Source: Vicinamibacterales bacterium
GTDB lineage: Bacteria > Acidobacteriota > Vicinamibacteria > Vicinamibacterales > UBA2999
NCBI GenBank assembly: GCA_041394705.1
Contig: JAWKHS010000005.1
Span: forward strand, 186,001-250,000
DNA: 64,000 bases
Reading direction: 5' to 3'
Each line of letters opens with the position of its first letter. Within the stretch, counting starts at the first letter, position 1. Of this stretch, positions 25,201 through 33,760 are shown in pieces. The position numbers were made by a program, and so were the translations under genes. The notes under the pieces are model-generated. The model searched no databases and was not told where the DNA came from. It worked only from the letters and a program-made list of their open reading frames with translations.

Positions 25201-25801
25201 ACGAGACCCAGCCCGTGCAGGCGGGGGCGTGCAGGTGGGCGGCCGCCCACCGCTTCAGGCGGTCGATCCCGGCGGCCACGGCCGCCTTCTCCTCGTCGGA
25301 GCCCGAGGTCCGGGCCGCGGCTTCCCGGTCGAGCAGGGCGCAGCCCGCCGACGCGATCAGCAGTTCCCGCGCACCGCCGTCGGTGGCGCCCGCCCACAGC
25401 GCGTCGACGTATTCGTGGTCCTCCTCGCTGGCCGTCACGACCACGCCGCCCTTCAGCAACGGGAGCACGCGGCGCCGGACGAAGTCGGCCTTGAAGCGGA
25501 AGAGGTCGTCGTAGGCCCGCGTCGCGGCGGCGAGCCGTTCGGCCTCGGGGCCGACCGCGAAGAGCCGCGTGAGGAAGCGGCTGACGTGCGGGGCCAGCGC
25601 CACGAGCAGCGCGGACTGCTCCACCGGCGGCAGCGCCGCGGACGGGGCGGCGGTCCATCGGGCCCACAACTCTGGCTCGGCCGCGGCCACCTCGGCCGCG
25701 AAGCGGGCATGCAGGTCCGCCAGGCGTGACGGGTCGTGGAGGTCGGCGAAGCGGAAGTCGGGGAGGCCGAGGGCCTCGAACGGCGAGGGCGAGCTGTTCA
25801 T
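22262..25801 (-). CDS. Large iron-sulfur flavo-oxidoreductase with PyrK-like C-terminus
   Basis: 1179 residues. Residues 1-250 are an unrecognised helical domain. Next come Cys-rich segments (Cys258, 261, 269, 292, then 324, 332, 335, 339 in CPGTGHRICNDCMKACI) that look like [4Fe-4S] sites as in glutamate synthase small subunit/dihydropyrimidine dehydrogenase. An FAD/NAD(P) two-dinucleotide-fold module follows (GKNVLVVGLGPAGYTLSHYL at ~391, ALVIGGGLTGIDTATELLAY at ~558). The C-terminal ~300 residues resemble a ferredoxin-NADP reductase/PyrK unit (FEPGQFYRLQN, LLAGGGLGNAVLFSIARAL) and end with a [2Fe-2S]-like CMMKEICAQCLQRH and a distal Cys. It would shuttle electrons between NAD(P)H, FAD and clusters; the substrate is unknown. 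The ATG at 25801 begins the conserved part; the upstream open frame is discarded. Confidence 0.75.
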   Translation of the reverse strand: MNSSPSPFEALGLPDFRFADLHDPSRLADLHARFAAEVAAAEPELWARWTAAPSAALPPVEQSALLVALAPHVSRFLTRLFAVGPEAERLAAATRAYDDLFRFKADFVRRRVLPLLKGGVVVTASEEDHEYVDALWAGATDGGARELLIASAGCALLDREAAARTSGSDEEKAAVAAGIDRLKRWAAAHLHAPACTGWVSFKFPETLDYEHLVHVVRPNPALPNRMAGPEAHRRRRDGFALTDPRYQHREVLSEVHYCVLCHERDKDSCSKGILDKQGAVTTNPLGIPLAGCPLDEKISEMHLVRKRGDVIGALAIVMVDNPMCPGTGHRICNDCMKACIYQKQEPVNIPQIETSVLTDVLQLPWGVEIYGLLTRWNPLNAARPHALPYNGKNVLVVGLGPAGYTLSHYLLNEGFGVVAVDGLKIEPPDPALAGTGGQPPQPVPRWADIYRPLDARVLEGFGGVSEYGITVRWDKNFLSLIHLTLARRQRLRIVGGVRFGGTITLDDAWSYGFDHVAIAAGAGRPTIIDIGHNLLRGIRKASDFLMALQLTGAFKGEALSNLQVRLPALVIGGGLTGIDTATELLAYYPLQVEKTLDRYESLVAARGDAAVRGALDEEERGILDEFLAHGREVRAERERASAAGEMPDFAPLVARWGGVTLAYRKRLQDAPAYRLNHEEVAKALEEGITFAESLEPVEALADEFGHVRAMAFTSAGTRVELPARSVLVAAGTSPNVTYEKEHPGSFALDGRRKYFKGYRVETDADGRQALAEDPQGFFTSYADGGRFVSYYGDNHPRYNGNVVKAMASAKHGYRKVVALFEADLAALDPAAQGQRDAAWAALVGRLDGDLVASVERVERLTPTIVEVVVKAPAAARHFEPGQFYRLQNFERGGIHLAAGARSSSLVMEGVALTGAWVDRDRGLLSLITLEMGVSSRLCAYLRPGEPVVVMGPTGAPTELPENEAVLLAGGGLGNAVLFSIARALKARGSRVLYFAGYKNGADLFKREEIEAATDQVVWATDTGAEIAPSRPQDRHFRGNIVQAMVAFAEGRLGEPVVPVPAITRIIAIGSDRMMQAVKDARHGVLAPHLSPSHAAIGSINSPMQCMMKEICAQCLQRHVDPATGRETFVFSCFNQDQELDRVDFANLRARLKQNSVQERIADQWLAHLLAEAPEPLPHA

Positions 25802-26129
25802 CGAGGGGCGATGCCGGCACCGGGCCGGACGCACCACGGTACATCCCGGCCCGGCATCAGTCAAACGAGCGTTCAAATCTCCGGCGGCGCGCCCGGACCT
25901 GGACCGTAGTGTTTCCCGACACGGGTAGCCGGAAGTTGCGCGGTGCACTTCCCTGTTCCGGACGGCCGGGGTCGTGCGTCTCAGCTCCATGCAGGCGGTT
26001 CCCCGGTGAACTCCGGAGGCCGGGCAGCCCGGCCGTTCGGGGAACACCGTTTGCTACTCGCGCAGCGGCCACCCGCGCAGGCGGCGCCCGCCGCGCAGGA
26101 CGCTGGCCCAGGCGAGACGGAGACCCACG
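25802..26129. other. Divergent intergenic region
   Basis: 328 bases between the oxidoreductase and DUF5666 genes. It contains a small hairpin (GGAAGT 25931-25936 with ACTTCC 25947-25952 around a GTGCAC core). GGAG at 26119-26122 serves the DUF5666 gene. I see no clear promoter hexamers, riboswitch or RNA gene. Confidence 0.4.
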
Positions 26130-27374
26130 ATGAGAATGCTCGGAGCTATCAGAAACGTAATCGTCGCGGCAGCCGTGATCGGGCTCCCCGGCGTGTCGGC
26201 AGCCTCGCAGCTGCAGGACCAGGCGCTCGGGCTGCTGGCGGGATCGCAGCAGCTCCATGTCGAAGGCAAGGCCATGGTGACGGCCGTCACCGGCGCCTGC
26301 CCCGACGTGGTGCTCACCGTCGCCGGGATCCCTGTGACCGTCAACGCCTCCACGACGTTCCCGTTCGGCCAGAACTGCGGCCAGCTCGCGGCGAACCAGG
26401 TCGTCGAGATCCGCGGGACCCTCACCATCACGGGCACGACGCTCACGGTGGTCGCCCAGATGATCGACATCGAGGACGGCCCCGGTGAAGGTGAAGGCGA
26501 GGGCCGCGTGACCGACGTGCAGGGCACGTGCCCCGATCTCACGATCACGGTCGACGGCCTCACGGTGAAGGCCGACGCCCTCACCCGCTACCTCCCGTCC
26601 AGCAAGGGCGCCTCGTGCGGGCTCATCAAGGTCGGCACCAAGATCAAGGTCAAGGCCGTGCCCCTGGCCGGCGGCGGCTTCCGCGCCCGCACGATCGAGA
26701 TCAAGGGCCAGCGCCACTTCGGCCAGGGCGAGGGCCGCATCACGTCCGTCACGGGCGTGTGCCCCGACGTCACCATCTACTTCGGCAACCTGGCCATCAT
26801 GGTCAACGCCGCCACCGTCTTCGACCGGGGCACCTGTGGCGACCTGGCCGCCGGGGTGAAGGTCGAGGCGCGCGGCTTCAACGACGACGGCAACGGTCCC
26901 AACGTCGCCACCTACATCAAGTTCAAGTCCCGCCACGTCGAAGGACGATCGACGATCTCGTCGGTGAGCGGCTCGTGCCCGGACCTCACGATCATGATTG
27001 GCGGCGTGAAGATCGTCACCGACGCCAACACGGTCTACCGCAACGGCTCGTGCGCCAACCTGCGCGCCGGGACCAAGGTGAAGGTCAAGGGAGACATGCA
27101 GAACGCCGACGGCTCCGTGATCGCCGAGGAAATCGACATCGAGGACCAGCCGGGCGGCAAGCCGGGCGGACGCGTCGAGGGCCGGATCGGCACGCTGACG
27201 GGCACCTGCCCGGCGCTGACGATGGTCATCAACGGCGTGTCGGTGATGACCACGGCCGCGACGAGGTTCGACCACGTGTCCTGCGCGTCGCTGAAGGCCG
27301 GCGTGAAGGTGGAGGTCGAGGGCGACATCGCGGGCGGCAGCCTGCTGGCCACCAAGGTCGAACTCGACGACTAG
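26130..27374 (+). CDS. Exported protein with five DUF5666-like repeats
   Basis: 414 residues: a signal peptide (NVIVAAAVIGLPGVSAASQ), then five ~70-residue repeats starting near residues 49, 126, 207, 278 and 347. Each repeat opens G(R/K)-x-T-x-V-x-G-x-CPD-x-T(I/V), has a second Cys in a short C-(G/A)-x-L turn before K(V/I)K(V/A), and ends in an acidic strand such as IEIKG or IDIED. DUF5666 domains are predicted small OB-like beta barrels of unknown function in exported proteins. Two Cys per repeat (ten in all) suggest one disulfide per repeat. GGAG precedes the ATG by 7 bases. It is followed by a strong terminator and is therefore monocistronic. Confidence 0.8.
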   Translation: MRMLGAIRNVIVAAAVIGLPGVSAASQLQDQALGLLAGSQQLHVEGKAMVTAVTGACPDVVLTVAGIPVTVNASTTFPFGQNCGQLAANQVVEIRGTLTITGTTLTVVAQMIDIEDGPGEGEGEGRVTDVQGTCPDLTITVDGLTVKADALTRYLPSSKGASCGLIKVGTKIKVKAVPLAGGGFRARTIEIKGQRHFGQGEGRITSVTGVCPDVTIYFGNLAIMVNAATVFDRGTCGDLAAGVKVEARGFNDDGNGPNVATYIKFKSRHVEGRSTISSVSGSCPDLTIMIGGVKIVTDANTVYRNGSCANLRAGTKVKVKGDMQNADGSVIAEEIDIEDQPGGKPGGRVEGRIGTLTGTCPALTMVINGVSVMTTAATRFDHVSCASLKAGVKVEVEGDIAGGSLLATKVELDD

Positions 27375-27409
27375 GCCGGCGTCCGCCGGTCCCGACGTTC
27401 CGCGTTCCG

Positions 27410-27437
27410 ACGAGGGAGGGCCCGCGCCCTCCCTCGT
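27410..27437 (+). terminator. Intrinsic terminator after the DUF5666 gene
   Basis: A perfect 12-bp GC-rich stem (27410-27421 with 27426-27437) and a 4-base loop CCGC, followed by GTTCTTCC. It starts 36 bases after the stop codon. Confidence 0.8.
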
Positions 27438-27508
27438 GTTCTTCCGGCGTCGGGCCCACGCGCGCCTCCACGCCGGCGCGCGTCGCCGCTCCCGGCACCG
27501 CCGGCGCC

Positions 27509-27538
27509 TTGACTTGCCTCCGAAGCGCTGAGTACGCT
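27509..27538 (+). promoter_or_regulatory. Promoter of thiSG-methyltransferase operon
   Basis: TTGACT (27509-27514), an 18-base spacer and TACGCT (27533-27538), 23 bases before the GTG of thiS. No TPP-riboswitch conserved core is visible between the terminator at 27437 and thiS. Confidence 0.55.
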
Positions 27539-27561
27539 CCTCGGCGTACGCGAACGCGCAC

Positions 27562-27779
27562 GTGACCATCCATCTGAACGGCGAACGGTTCGAGCTGGCG
27601 GGCCCGACGACCGTGGCCGGGATCCTGGCCAGCCTCCAGATCGACCCGCGGCGCGTCGCCGTCGAGCTGAACCTCGTGGTGCTGAAACGCACGGCGTTCG
27701 ACACCACCGTGGTGCAGCCGGGAGACGCGATGGAGATCGTCAACTTCGTGGGCGGCGGCGCGCCCGGGGGAGCGGCCCG

Positions 27780-27783
<4 letters not shown>
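27562..27783 (+). CDS. thiS: Thiamine biosynthesis sulfur-carrier protein ThiS with C-terminal tail
   Basis: 73 residues of ubiquitin-like ThiS, which delivers sulfur as a C-terminal thiocarboxylate to thiazole synthase. Motifs are MTIHLNGERFEL, LQIDPRRVAVELN and the acidic DAMEIVNFVGGG. Normal ThiS ends at Gly-Gly, but here APGGAAR follows GGG, so either the tail ends in a second Gly-Gly needing removal of AAR, or seven residues are trimmed. The start is a GTG; the TGA overlaps the thiG ATG (ATGA). No thiF, thiH or thiO gene is in the window, so activation must be encoded elsewhere. Confidence 0.9.
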
Positions 27784-28564
<781 letters not shown>

Positions 28565-28565
<1 letters not shown>

Positions 28566-30091
28566 TGGCGGACCGCGCGATCCGCACGGTCTCGGTCGAG
28601 GATCTCGCGCGGCTGAAACGCGAGCGCGAGGAGGCCGACGCGCGCTACAACGCCGCGCTGACGGCGGTCGACGCGGCCGTCCAGCGGCTGGGCGACGTGC
28701 CGCACCCGCCGCCGGGCCCGGACGAGCACCAGGTCACGCCGCTCAACCAGGGCTGGGACATCCTCCGGCACGCGCCGCCGGCGTCCGGTTGGCGCGGCCG
28801 CCTGGCCGCCTTCGTCTGGCGGACGCTCGCGCCGGCGCTCGACGCGCAGCAGCGCTTCAACGCGGCGCTCGTCGACCACATCAACCGCAGCGTGCCCCGC
28901 GAGCGCGCGGTCAGCGAGGCCATCGCCGCGTCGATCGGGTTCGCGCGGCGGCAGGTGGAAGCGGCCGCCCACTTCCAGTCGCTCCTCGTCCTGTTCCTGC
29001 AGACGGTGACGCCGTTCGTGGACACGAAGGACTACGAGTTCGCGGGCCTCGGCCGCCGCACGAGCGAGGACGCGCACGTGGCGCTGGCCCGCCTCGACGA
29101 CGTCGCGCGCGGGCTCGCCGCCGGCCTCAGCGGGCTGTCGGACGAGATGCTGAAGCGCTACGAGACGCTGCTCGGGCGGGACCAGCGCTACGACACACGC
29201 CTGACGGACCTGTCGGCGGCCCTGGCCACGCTTCAGCAGACGTCCCTGGCCCTCAAGCGCGAGATCGCCAGGGTCCAGGCCGAGGGGCTCGCACCCGCGG
29301 CGGGCGGTCCGCCGTCGGCGGCCGCGCCGCCGGCACCGGCGGTCCCGGACGGCGGCAGCCAGCAGATGCTGGCCAGCGACCGCACGCACAGCCACCAGTA
29401 CTCGGGCTTCGAGGACGTGTTCCGGGGCACGGAGACCGAGATCCGGACGCGGCTCGCCGACTACGTCCCGATCTTCGCGGGCGCCGCCGACGTCGTGGAC
29501 GTGGGCTGCGGACGCGGCGAGTTCCTGGATCTCCTGCGGCAGGCCGGCGTGACGGCCCGGGGCATCGACCTGAACCACGACATGGTGGAACGGTGCCGCG
29601 CGCACGGATTCGACGTCACCGAGACCGACGCCCTGTCGTTCGTGGCGGGCGCCGCACCGGGGAGCCTCGGGGGCCTCATCGCGACGCAGGTCGTCGAGCA
29701 CCTGCAGCCCGACTACCTCCTGCGCCTGCTCTCGGCGGCGGCCGACGCGCTCCGCCCCGGCGCGCCGATCGTGCTCGAGACGATCAACCCCGCGTGCTGG
29801 AGCGCCTTCTTCGACAGCTACGTCCGCGACCTCACCCACGTGCGGCCCGTCCATCCGGACACGCTCAAGTTCCTGGTGACCGCGGCCGGCTTCGCCGGCG
29901 CCGAGATCCAGTGGCGGTCGCCGTACCCGGACGGGGGCAAGCTGCAGCGGATCCCCGCGGCACTCCGGGAGGCGTCCCGGTCGGACCACACGCTGGCGCC
30001 GCTCGTCGAGGCCATCGATCGCAACGTGGATCGGCTGAACGCGCTCTTCTTCACGTACCGCGACTACGCGGTGGTCGCGCGCCGGCCCTAG
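28565..30091 (+). CDS. SAM-dependent methyltransferase with N-terminal helical extension
   Basis: 508 residues. Residues 1-250 are mainly helical, including coiled-coil-like stretches (VSVEDLARLKREREEADARY, LATLQQTSLALKREIARVQA). A Pro/Ala linker follows, then a class I methyltransferase from ~300 with motif I in DVVDVGCGRGEFLDLLRQ, acidic motif II in GIDLNHDMVERC and IATQVVEHLQPDYLL. It resembles methyltransferases of O-antigen/capsule loci that cap glycan chains together with a coiled coil; this is inference. It is fused by TGATG to thiG, an unusual partner, and is the first gene of the polysaccharide block. It is convergent with the aminotransferase at 30117. Confidence 0.8.
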
Positions 30092-30116
30092 TGTCGACCC
30101 GCCTTCCCGCGGCGGC

Positions 30117-31271
30117 TCAGCCCGCCGCGAGACCCAGCGCCGTGAGTCCCTCGCCGATGCCCTCGACGACGCGCCTCAGCTGTCCCTCGGTGAGCTCGGC
30201 GAAGATCGGCAGCGCCAGCACGGCGGACGCGGCACGGTCGGCGTGCGGGAAGGCGTCGGCCGCGTGGCCCAGGCCGGCGAAGCACGCCTGGCGGTGGAAG
30301 GGCACCGGGTAGTAGATCTCGGTGCCGATGCCACGCTCGGTCAGCCACGCCCGCAGGCGGTCCCGCTCGGGCACCCGCACGACGAACTGGTTGTAGATGT
30401 GGAACGCGTCCGGCCGCTCGACGGGCAGGCTGACGACGCCGTCGAGTCCGGCCTCCGCGAAGAGCGCGCGGTACCGTGCGGCGTTCCTGCGGCGGCCCTC
30501 GGTCCATGCCGCCAGGTGCGGGAGCTTCACGCGGAGCACCGCGGCCTGGATGGCGTCCAGGCGGAAGTTGCCGCCGACGATCGCGTGGTGGTACTTCGGC
30601 TGCTGGCCGTGGTCGCGCAGCAGGCGGACCCGCCCGGCCAGGGCCGCGTCGTTGGTCGTCACGAGGCCGCCGTCGCCGAAGGCCCCCAGGTTCTTGGTCG
30701 GGTAGAAGGAGAAGCAGCCGAGCGCGCCGAATCCGCCGGCCGCCCGGCCGCCGTCGCGCGCGCCGATGGCCTGTGCCGCGTCCTCGATGACGGCGAGGCC
30801 CCGCGGAGCCGTGACCTCCAGGAGCGCATCCATGGCCGCCGGCTGGCCGTACAGGTGCACGGGCATCACGGCCTTCGTACGAGGCGTGATCGCGCGCCGG
30901 ACCGCGTCGACGTCCAGGTTGTAGGTGGCCGGATCGATGTCCACGAAGACGGGCCGGGCGCCCACCCGCACGACCGCGCCCGCGGAGGCGAAGAACGAGA
31001 ACGTGGGCGTGACCACCTCGTCGCCCGGGCCCACGTTCGCGGCCATGAGCGCCGCGATGAGGGCGTCGGTACCCGACGAGACGCCGATGGCGTGCGCGAC
31101 GCCGAGATACTCCGCCAGCTCGCGCTCGAGCGCGGCCACTTCGTCGCCGAGGATGCAGCGCTGGCTGTCGCAGACGCGGACGACGGCCTCCAGCACCGCC
31201 TCGCGGATCGGCCCGTACTGGGCCTGGAGATCCAGGAGCGGGACCGGCGGGGCCGCGGGGAGGACGGACAT
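30117..31271 (-). CDS. DegT/DnrJ/EryC1/StrS-family sugar aminotransferase
   Basis: 384 residues of PLP-dependent nucleotide-sugar aminotransferase. Motifs are VPLLDLQAQYGPIREAVLEA, the substrate/PLP segment GVSSGTDALIAAL, PVHLYGQPA, VIEDAAQAIGA and the Schiff-base Lys in FYPTKNLGAFGDGG. It would aminate a keto-sugar nucleotide with glutamate as donor. The neighbouring UDP-HexNAc dehydrogenase makes a WbpE-like role (3-amination of UDP-GlcNAcA) plausible, though no WbpB or WbpD partner is seen. It is downstream of gmd on the same strand with a 19-base gap. Confidence 0.88.
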   Translation of the reverse strand: MSVLPAAPPVPLLDLQAQYGPIREAVLEAVVRVCDSQRCILGDEVAALERELAEYLGVAHAIGVSSGTDALIAALMAANVGPGDEVVTPTFSFFASAGAVVRVGARPVFVDIDPATYNLDVDAVRRAITPRTKAVMPVHLYGQPAAMDALLEVTAPRGLAVIEDAAQAIGARDGGRAAGGFGALGCFSFYPTKNLGAFGDGGLVTTNDAALAGRVRLLRDHGQQPKYHHAIVGGNFRLDAIQAAVLRVKLPHLAAWTEGRRRNAARYRALFAEAGLDGVVSLPVERPDAFHIYNQFVVRVPERDRLRAWLTERGIGTEIYYPVPFHRQACFAGLGHAADAFPHADRAASAVLALPIFAELTEGQLRRVVEGIGEGLTALGLAAG

Positions 31272-31290
31272 CGGCGGCGGGGGGGCCGGC

Positions 31291-32274
31291 CTAGCCCTGC
31301 AGCACGCCAGGGTGCTCGGTGTGCCGGCGGACGTCGGCCTCGACCATCATGCCCACGAGCTGCTCGAAGGACACCTCGGGCTTCCAGCCCAGGACACGCC
31401 GCGCCTTGGCCGGGTTGCCGATCAGGTGATCGACCTCGGCGGGCCGCATGAAGCGCGGGTCGAACTTCACGTGCTCGCGCCAGTCGAGCCCGACGTGCTG
31501 GAACGCCAGCTCGACGAGGCGCTGCACCGAGTGGCTCTCCCCCGTGGCGACGACGTAGTCGTCGGGCTTGTCCTGCTGCAGCATCAGCCACATCGCGCGG
31601 ACGTAGTCGCCGGCGAAGCCCCAGTCCCGCTGCGCATCGAGGTTGCCCAGCATCAGCGCGTCGCTGACGCCGCACTTGATGCGCGCCACGCCGTCGGTCA
31701 CCTTGCGGGTCACGAACTCGAGGCCGCGACGGGGCGACTCGTGGTTGAACAGGATCCCGGAGCACGCGAAGAGGTCGTAGCTCTCGCGGTAGTTGACGGT
31801 GATGTAGTGCCCGAACACCTTGGAGACGCCGTACGGGCTGCGCGGGTAGAACGGCGTCAGCTCGGTCTGGGGCACCTCGCGGACCTTGCCGAACATCTCG
31901 CTCGACGAGGCCTGGTAGAAGCGGATCTTCGGGTTCACCTGACGGATCGCCTCGAGCATGCGCGTGACGCCCTGCGAGTTGAACTCGCCGGTGAGCATCG
32001 GCTGCTCCCACGAGGCGGGCACGAAGGACATCGCCGCCAGGTTGTAGACCTCGTCGGGCTCGGTCTCCTCGATCACCTTGATGAGCGAGAGCTGGTCCAG
32101 GAGGTCGGCCGGGTGCAGCGTGATCTGGTCCGCGAGGTGGGCGATGCGCCACTGGTTCGGCGCGCTGAGCCGGCGGATGCCGCCCGCCACCTTGTAGCCC
32201 TTCGAAAGGAGCAGTTCCGCCAGGTACGAACCGTCCTGTCCCGTGATGCCAGTGATGAGCGCGGTCTTGGCCAT
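31291..32274 (-). CDS. gmd: GDP-mannose 4,6-dehydratase
   Basis: 327 residues of extended short-chain dehydrogenase. It converts GDP-mannose to GDP-4-keto-6-deoxymannose, precursor of GDP-rhamnose, fucose or perosamine. It shows TALITGITGQDGSYLAELLL for NAD(P), SSSEMFGKV, the YGVSK catalytic Tyr-Lys, and the diagnostic NHESPRRGLEFVTRK. The ATG at 32274 is 29 bases downstream of the dehydrogenase stop. No GDP-4-keto sugar reductase or aminotransferase specific for GDP sugars is certain, although the DegT gene at 30117 could serve as a perosamine synthase. Confidence 0.92.
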   Translation of the reverse strand: MAKTALITGITGQDGSYLAELLLSKGYKVAGGIRRLSAPNQWRIAHLADQITLHPADLLDQLSLIKVIEETEPDEVYNLAAMSFVPASWEQPMLTGEFNSQGVTRMLEAIRQVNPKIRFYQASSSEMFGKVREVPQTELTPFYPRSPYGVSKVFGHYITVNYRESYDLFACSGILFNHESPRRGLEFVTRKVTDGVARIKCGVSDALMLGNLDAQRDWGFAGDYVRAMWLMLQQDKPDDYVVATGESHSVQRLVELAFQHVGLDWREHVKFDPRFMRPAEVDHLIGNPAKARRVLGWKPEVSFEQLVGMMVEADVRRHTEHPGVLQG

Positions 32275-32303
32275 TGTCTCGTGCGATGGGGAGAGGGCGA
32301 TGC

Positions 32304-33599
32304 CTAGAGTGGGAAGACGGTGGGAACACGCCGTCCCTTGAGGGCGTTCCTGGTGTCCACCACGAGCGGGAAGCGCGCGGCGATATCCGAGTAGTCGAAC
32401 GTGGTGTGGTCGGTCACGATCACGGCGCAGTCGCAGCCGGAGGCGACGGCGTCGTCCAGCGGCATGGACGCCAGGTCGACGGGACCATGGCGAAGGACGG
32501 GCACGTACGGATCCGTGTAGGATACGCGCGCGCCGCGCCGCTTCAGGAGCTCGATCACGTCGAGCGCCGGGGACTCGCGCATGTCGTCGATGTCGCGCTT
32601 GTACGCCACCCCCAGCACGTGGACGGCGGAGCCGTTGACGGCCTTCCTCTGCGAGTTCAGGGCGTCGGAGACGCGCGACACCACGTACTCCGGCATGGCG
32701 CCGTTCACCTGTCCGGCCAGCTCGATGAACCGGGCCTCGAACCCGCTCTGCTTCGCCTTCCACGAGAGGTAGAACGGGTCGATGGGGATGCAGTGCCCGC
32801 CGAGGCCGGGGCCGGGATAGAACGGCATGAAACCGAACGGCTTCGTCTTCGCGGCGTCGATGACTTCCCAGACGTCGATGCCCATCCGGGCGCACATCAG
32901 CGCCAGCTCGTTCACGAGGCCGATGTTGACGGCGCGGAAGGTGTTCTCGAGGAGCTTGACCATCTCGGCCACGCGCGTGGAGCTGACGGGCACGATCGTG
33001 TCGATGATGCTGCCGTAGAGGGAGGCGGCCGCCTTCGTGCTCGCCTCGTTCACGCCGCCGACGACCTTCGGGATGTTCCTGGTCGAGTACTGCGCGTTGC
33101 CCGGATCGACGCGCTCGGGCGAGAAGGCGAGATGGAAGTCGGTCCCGGCGACGAGGCCTCCCGCTTCCAGGGCCGGCTGCACCACTTCGTCGGTCGTGCC
33201 CGGATACGTGGTGGACTCGAGGATCACGAGCTGCCCCGCGCGCAACACCTTCGCCGTGGCCTCCACCGCCTGCACGACGTAGGACAGATCCGGGTCCTTC
33301 GTCTTGCGCAGGGGCGTCGGCACGCAGATGTCGATGACGTCGACGTCGGCCAGCACCGCCGCCTCGGTCGTCGCGTGGAAGCGGCCGGCGGCCACCGCCT
33401 CCGCGACGTGCTCGGTCGGCACGTCGGGGATGTAGCTCGTGCCGCGGTTGAGCGTCTCGCACTTCGAGGCGTCCACGTCGAACCCGACCACGTGGAAGCC
33501 GGCGCGCGCGAACTCGACGGCCAGGGGCAACCCGACGTACCCGAGTCCGACGACCCCGATCCGGGCGGTTCTGTCTGCGATGCGGTCGAAGAGGCTCAC
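32304..33599 (-). CDS. UDP-N-acetylhexosamine 6-dehydrogenase (WbpA/WecC type)
   Basis: 431 residues from a GTG at 33599; the frame also reaches a TTG at 33674, but the conserved protein begins here. It oxidises C6 of a UDP-HexNAc to the uronate with two NAD+. It shows ARIGVVGLGYVGLPLAVEFA, VPTPLRKTKDPDL, LAFSPERVDPGNA, KLLENTFRAVNIGLVNELAL and the active Cys in GPGLGGHCIPIDPFYL. PTPLRKTKDPDL-type sequences favour UDP-GlcNAc/ManNAc dehydrogenase over UDP-glucose dehydrogenase (moderate confidence). A likely promoter lies at 33645-33674. Confidence 0.88.
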   Translation of the reverse strand: MSLFDRIADRTARIGVVGLGYVGLPLAVEFARAGFHVVGFDVDASKCETLNRGTSYIPDVPTEHVAEAVAAGRFHATTEAAVLADVDVIDICVPTPLRKTKDPDLSYVVQAVEATAKVLRAGQLVILESTTYPGTTDEVVQPALEAGGLVAGTDFHLAFSPERVDPGNAQYSTRNIPKVVGGVNEASTKAAASLYGSIIDTIVPVSSTRVAEMVKLLENTFRAVNIGLVNELALMCARMGIDVWEVIDAAKTKPFGFMPFYPGPGLGGHCIPIDPFYLSWKAKQSGFEARFIELAGQVNGAMPEYVVSRVSDALNSQRKAVNGSAVHVLGVAYKRDIDDMRESPALDVIELLKRRGARVSYTDPYVPVLRHGPVDLASMPLDDAVASGCDCAVIVTDHTTFDYSDIAARFPLVVDTRNALKGRRVPTVFPL

Positions 33600-33644
33600 G
33601 TCGGCTGGTCTGGCAGCCCCCGCAGGGACGAGGACAACCGGTGA

Positions 33645-33674
33645 AGCGTACCACCGCCGGAGCCCGGGCCACAA
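33645..33674 (-). promoter_or_regulatory. Promoter of the dehydrogenase-gmd-aminotransferase operon
   Basis: On the minus strand TTGTGG (33674-33669), an 18-base spacer and TACGCT (33650-33645), 45 bases before the GTG at 33599. The -10 hexamer is the same as before thiS. Confidence 0.4.
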
Positions 33675-33760
33675 GGGCGCGGACCATCCCGGCCGCGCCC
33701 GAGAGGGCCGGATGATAGACTGCCCCCGCGCGAGAAGCGCCCGCGCGCGCGGATCTTCCC

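Noticed and set aside
25802..26047. N-terminal extension of the oxidoreductase to 26047
   Set aside because: The extra 82 residues are Arg/Pro-rich without family character. The ATG at 25801 begins the plausible protein and leaves a normal divergent intergenic region.
27438..27561. TPP riboswitch before thiS
   Set aside because: No THI-box core sequence is visible and the space between terminator and promoter/start is too short for the usual aptamer.
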